Assembly: GCA_002104895.1 (NCBI GenBank)
Contig: MCFG01000023.1
Coordinates: 270,854 to 334,853, forward strand
Reading direction: 5' to 3'
DNA: 64,000 nt
Origin: Anaeromyces robustus
Lineage: Eukaryota > Neocallimastigomycota > Neocallimastigomycetes > Neocallimastigales > Neocallimastigaceae
The position numbers and the translations under genes were made by a program. The notes below the pieces were generated by a model. The model worked only from the letters and a program-made list of their open reading frames with translations. It ran no database searches and was not told the DNA's origin. The first letter of the stretch is position 1, and every line of letters starts with the position of its first letter. Shown piece by piece: positions 60,499 to 64,000 of this stretch.

Positions 60499-63498
60499 AT
60501 GGTACGAAATTTTTATAATAGTAACGAAAATAGCAATGTTTTTGTTCGTGGATTCCGCTGTTATGGAACTGATATTAACAACACTAGCATTATCTTCATC
60601 AATGGCCTTCACTCATGGACCAATGCATATATGATGGATTTTCTGGAATCAAATCTTAAGGAATTCAACAAGTACATTCTTTCAGTTAAACGATCTATGT
60701 GTTCTAGAGGTTGGTATTTTAGGATCAAAGTTTTATCATCTGACTTTAAATTCGATGATTTCAAAAAGAAATTTGTATCATATATCTCAAATGCTAGCTT
60801 GTCGTATAGTAATTGCACTCATTATATTCGTAAAAGGTCACTTCAACAGATCAGAAATCAACTATTTTCTCCTTCAACAAACTTTAATGATTCAATTAAT
60901 AACCAAAGTAAGTCTACAACAAACTTAAATGATTCAATCAATAACCAAAGAAATTCTACAACAAACTTAAATGATTCAATTAATAACCAAAGTAATTCTA
61001 CTACAACATCCTCACAATCTAATACTTCAGATTCTTTCCAACGCAACTCATTAGTTAGTATACACTCTAATCTCAACACTCTTAATTCTATCAAAGATAA
61101 GTTTACTTTTTGTCTCAGTTGGAATACCAATGGATGGAACCACGAAAAGAAAGATAGTATCGAATACTTTATCACATTATTCAAACCTCTTTTTCTCTGT
61201 TTTCAAGAAACAAAGAACGGTTCTGGTGCCAATAGTAGTCAACCATGTAAAGTCACTATTCCCAATTACCGATATTTTGTTAGAAGAGCCGTTGATAGTA
61301 TTCCAGGCATGAGAGGTTTATTTTTAGGTTATCATAAATCTTGTCAAGCAATACTTGAAGAGAATTCATTTAATTACATTATTTCCTTAACTAATTATAA
61401 TATATACGACTCTAAATGCTCTGTTGGAAATGTATATATCCCCGTCAGCTCTCATTCTACACAAGTGAAGTGTGCTTTAGCAGAAGTTATTGATTGGCTT
61501 AATATTCATCGTGATCATGCTTCTATTCTTGTTGGGGATTTTAACATGAAAACAGTGGACCTTGAAGAAAAAATATCACCGATTAATGGTTGGATAATTT
61601 TACCTCTCAATAGTTCAAGAATCTCTTGGGTTCAAGGTAATTTATCTTCAGATATTGATCATGCTTTGGTTAATTATAAAATGTTGAACCTTATATCTTA
61701 TGCTTCCTTTATTGATTATCACCCAGTCTCTGATCATAAACCAATGTTAGTATATTGTAAGAAAAATTTTGTTGATCTCTCCTTTACTCACCCAAAAAAG
61801 GTTGTTCAATGGAATAGAATTCGCTGTAAGGAAATGAAAAACGATATTGTTGACAATAACAAGTTTGCTATTTTAAATAATGAGATCTTTAATAATCCTT
61901 CTCTTTCTATTGATGATCTAGTTGATAAGTTTATTAATACTTCTAATTCAATTGCAGAGGACCTTGAAATTACATCTTCTACTGAAATTAGGAAATCAAT
62001 GTTCCATATGTCACGTAATATTTACTGTCTTCAAAGAATCAAAAGCTTGAAGTATCGACAAATTAAAAAGAGCCATTTGGATTATGAACCTAATCAATTT
62101 ATTATCCTTGTTGCATCTTATAATAAATTATGCCAATCTATTCATAAAAAATGTAATGAATTTAGAAGACAAAACTATTTATTTTGGATTAAAGTAGGCT
62201 GCGAGGCTACCTTAAAAAATGACAGCAGAAAATCATGGTCATGGATTAAGAAGAATATTAAAAATAACAATCAGGAGTTATTTATACCTCATCCTATCAG
62301 AGACCACCAAGATAACTTAGTGTATAGTACTAAAGATCAATTAGATGTTTGGTGCAATTATTATAAGAAACTTAATTATGACTCTACTGGACATAGCATG
62401 AATAAAAAATTCTGGAAGAATTCTCCCGCTATTAATCGTATAAAGAGTGGAAATAACATAGTATGGGATATTAACCAAGATATCAGCATTGAAGAAATCA
62501 AAAAGGCCATCCTTTCTATCCCTAACTTTAAAGCCTCGGGTCCCGACTGTATCCCTATTGAATTTTATAAAGCTTTAATTCCTGATTCCTCTTCAGATGA
62601 CTCTGCAAATAATGATTCCTATGTTCCGGCTGGTCTTAGTTGTTTCTATTTCTTAATTAATCGTATTTGGAATGGTGATTTTCCTATTTTTTGGAATAAT
62701 GCATCCATTGTTTCTATTCCAAAAAAAGGCGATCTTTCTAATTGTGATAACTATCGTGGTATCTCACTTATCAATAATGGTATTAAGATTCTTTCGAAAA
62801 TTATTGCTTCTAGAATTTCTGAATATGGTATAAGTCATGGATTCATCAGACCAGAACAATTTGGCTTTCGGAATAAGGAAGAATGTATTAGTCTTTATAT
62901 CTCTATTCTTTCTATTTGTCAAAGACGTAAATTCAAAGGGGAAGATACTTATTTAGCTTTTCTGGACCTTAAAAAAGCTTACGATTCTGTGCCCATATAT
63001 AACATCTTGTCGAAAATTTATACTCTTGGTATACAAGGAAAATGCTTTCAATTTTTGGAGAACCTATATCTGTCTTCCAAAGCTTGTGTTAAAATTAATG
63101 GACAATTTTCCGATTCTTTCAGAATACTTAAAGGAGTTCGACAAGGATGTCCCTTATCTCCTATACTTTTTAATTTGTTTATCAACGACATCTTCAACGA
63201 TTGCCTGCATAATGGTGTGAAAATAGATACTGAATATTGTTGTGGAGGATTATTTGCTGATGATATTGTTCTTTGTGCCCCTAGTAGATCTCGTATGAAC
63301 AAACTTCTTCGTTTAGTTGGTAAATGGGCTAAGGACAACGAGATGACTTTTGGAATTAATAAATGTGGCACATTAGCTGTTAGACATGAAAATTCGGAAT
63401 ATATTCTTAGAGAAGACCCTACCTTTTATTTAACAGGAATCGCAATCCCTAAAACAGATTGTTATACTTACCTTGGTGTTCCCTTTCACAAACTCTAG
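60499..63498 (+). CDS. LINE polyprotein: RRM-like N-terminus, endonuclease and reverse transcriptase
   Basis: 999 codons. Residues ~15-95 look like an RRM fold (IIFINGL strand, later GWYFRIKVLS strand). At 126-167 a 14-residue unit (STTNLNDSINNQ plus two) is repeated three times. The EEP endonuclease spans ~203-420, with SWNTNG (Asn209), FQETK (Glu237), GDFNM (Asp347, Asn349) and SDHKPM (Asp412, His413). Reverse transcriptase follows, with NFKASGPDCIPIEFYK, FLDLKKAYDSV, GVRQGCPLSPILFNLF and the catalytic FADD at 919-922. Function is target-primed reverse transcription of the element's own RNA. The ORF ends with a TAG that falls within the RT thumb region, because related protein sequence continues downstream in another frame; this copy is therefore broken. 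The endonuclease and RT catalytic residues themselves are intact. Confidence 0.88.
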   Translation: MVRNFYNSNENSNVFVRGFRCYGTDINNTSIIFINGLHSWTNAYMMDFLESNLKEFNKYILSVKRSMCSRGWYFRIKVLSSDFKFDDFKKKFVSYISNASLSYSNCTHYIRKRSLQQIRNQLFSPSTNFNDSINNQSKSTTNLNDSINNQRNSTTNLNDSINNQSNSTTTSSQSNTSDSFQRNSLVSIHSNLNTLNSIKDKFTFCLSWNTNGWNHEKKDSIEYFITLFKPLFLCFQETKNGSGANSSQPCKVTIPNYRYFVRRAVDSIPGMRGLFLGYHKSCQAILEENSFNYIISLTNYNIYDSKCSVGNVYIPVSSHSTQVKCALAEVIDWLNIHRDHASILVGDFNMKTVDLEEKISPINGWIILPLNSSRISWVQGNLSSDIDHALVNYKMLNLISYASFIDYHPVSDHKPMLVYCKKNFVDLSFTHPKKVVQWNRIRCKEMKNDIVDNNKFAILNNEIFNNPSLSIDDLVDKFINTSNSIAEDLEITSSTEIRKSMFHMSRNIYCLQRIKSLKYRQIKKSHLDYEPNQFIILVASYNKLCQSIHKKCNEFRRQNYLFWIKVGCEATLKNDSRKSWSWIKKNIKNNNQELFIPHPIRDHQDNLVYSTKDQLDVWCNYYKKLNYDSTGHSMNKKFWKNSPAINRIKSGNNIVWDINQDISIEEIKKAILSIPNFKASGPDCIPIEFYKALIPDSSSDDSANNDSYVPAGLSCFYFLINRIWNGDFPIFWNNASIVSIPKKGDLSNCDNYRGISLINNGIKILSKIIASRISEYGISHGFIRPEQFGFRNKEECISLYISILSICQRRKFKGEDTYLAFLDLKKAYDSVPIYNILSKIYTLGIQGKCFQFLENLYLSSKACVKINGQFSDSFRILKGVRQGCPLSPILFNLFINDIFNDCLHNGVKIDTEYCCGGLFADDIVLCAPSRSRMNKLLRLVGKWAKDNEMTFGINKCGTLAVRHENSEYILREDPTFYLTGIAIPKTDCYTYLGVPFHKL

Positions 63499-64000
63499 AT
63501 TTAAAATTCGTTATTAGTAAAATGAAAAATAAAGTTAGTAAGGCTTTGTTTTCAATTCAGGTTTTTTAAAAAATGATCTGATTCCTATTCCTCTTAAAAG
63601 AACTTTATTCTCTGCAAAAGTTATTGGACAAGTTTCCTATTACGCGCCTTTGCTTGGTTCTAACAAAAACAATACTAGTTCTACACAAACAATAATTAAC
63701 AAAGGTTTTTATTGGATTTTAGGTTACTCGAAACCTAATTCTTTTGTTTCTATTTATTGCATCTCAAAAGAACTCAATATTCCTCCACTTTCTGGTAAAT
63801 GTGCTTTAGCTCAGGTTAGATGTTTTAATAAGTGGAAGGACTCCAACTGCATTATCTCAAAGATAGTTAATAATGTTGCTACAACAAGAAAATGGACTTG
63901 GACAAAGAAAGTAAAATATTAAATGATAAATTAAACAATATTTCATCCTCTACTAAAGAAATTATGGAATTCTATTGGGACAGAGACATGAACAGTGATA
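63499..64000 (+). pseudogene. Frameshifted 3' part of the LINE ORF, partial
   Basis: Protein-like sequence continues past the stop in shifted frames: LDLKFVISKMKNKVSKALFS directly after, then NDLIPIPLKRTLFSAKVIGQ from about 63573 into a 90-codon frame (63650-63922), then STKEIMEFYWDRDMN to the window edge. At least three frame changes (near 63487, 63560 and 63918) separate these pieces. At least the second lies at a T/A run, so sequencing indels are possible as well as genuine decay. The remaining C-terminal part is outside the window. Confidence 0.7.

Larger units (their letters stand above)
59880..64000 (+). mobile_element. Non-LTR (LINE) retrotransposon with apurinic-type endonuclease, 3' end outside window
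   Basis: A single long ORF with endonuclease and reverse transcriptase and no LTRs. It is preceded by about 600 bp of less A/T-rich DNA that probably represents its 5' UTR. The 5' boundary is estimated from the composition change near 59880 and is not proven. The 3' end and any tail lie beyond the window. Confidence 0.8.

Overview
The window looks like nuclear DNA from an anaerobic gut fungus (Neocallimastigomycota, for example the Neocallimastix, Piromyces or Anaeromyces group). This rests on several features together: extremely A/T-rich intergenic DNA full of homopolymers and micro- and minisatellites; many short A/T-rich introns with GTAAGT/GTATGT-type donors; Asn-rich protein tracts; opisthokont-type genes (an RA-PH adaptor, a UBE3A-like HECT ligase, a REC114-like meiotic protein); and a secreted Gly/Ser/Thr-linker protein built from bacterial or phage cell-wall-binding repeats. 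A dictyostelid was considered but fits the intron load and gene set less well. Taxonomy is inferred, not proven.

Layout. 1-2729 (+): 3' part of an RA-PH domain adaptor, seven exons visible. 4764-7787 (-): four-exon Sel1-repeat protein. 11259-17684 (+): 15-exon UBE3A/E6AP-like ubiquitin ligase with an N-terminal AZUL zinc-binding domain and a C-terminal HECT domain. About 17.7-43.1 kb: a 25-kb desert with no gene I can support. It holds microsatellites, foldback sequences, an orphan 5' half of tRNA-Tyr and two GC-richer islands that could be non-coding RNAs. 43111-44016 and 45642-46586 (+): two tandem, intronless paralogs with a coiled coil and a MORN-like C-terminus, sitting in a duplicated unit of about 2.53 kb. 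46.6-51.8 kb: A/T-rich DNA with one small coding-like island at 50.1 kb. 51814-53415 (+): four-exon REC114-like meiotic protein. 53.4-56.5 kb: non-coding, with a possible decayed minus-strand gene. 56522-58972 (+): secreted 816-residue protein with five CW_7 repeats and a CHAP/NlpC-like C-terminal domain, resembling a phage endolysin. About 59.9-64.0 kb (+): non-LTR retrotransposon with an intact 999-codon endonuclease/reverse-transcriptase ORF and a frameshifted 3' part that runs off the window.

The genes do not form a pathway. The strongest candidate for something new is the eukaryotic secreted lysin at 56.5-59.0 kb. After it come the coiled-coil/MORN tandem family with its amplified upstream repeat, a meiosis-specific factor in a lineage where sex is not documented, the cluster of long foldback sequences at 36.3-38.5 kb, and the unexplained structured islands at 24.5 and 59.9 kb. 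All exon joins were worked out by hand from reading frame and splice signals and have no transcript support.
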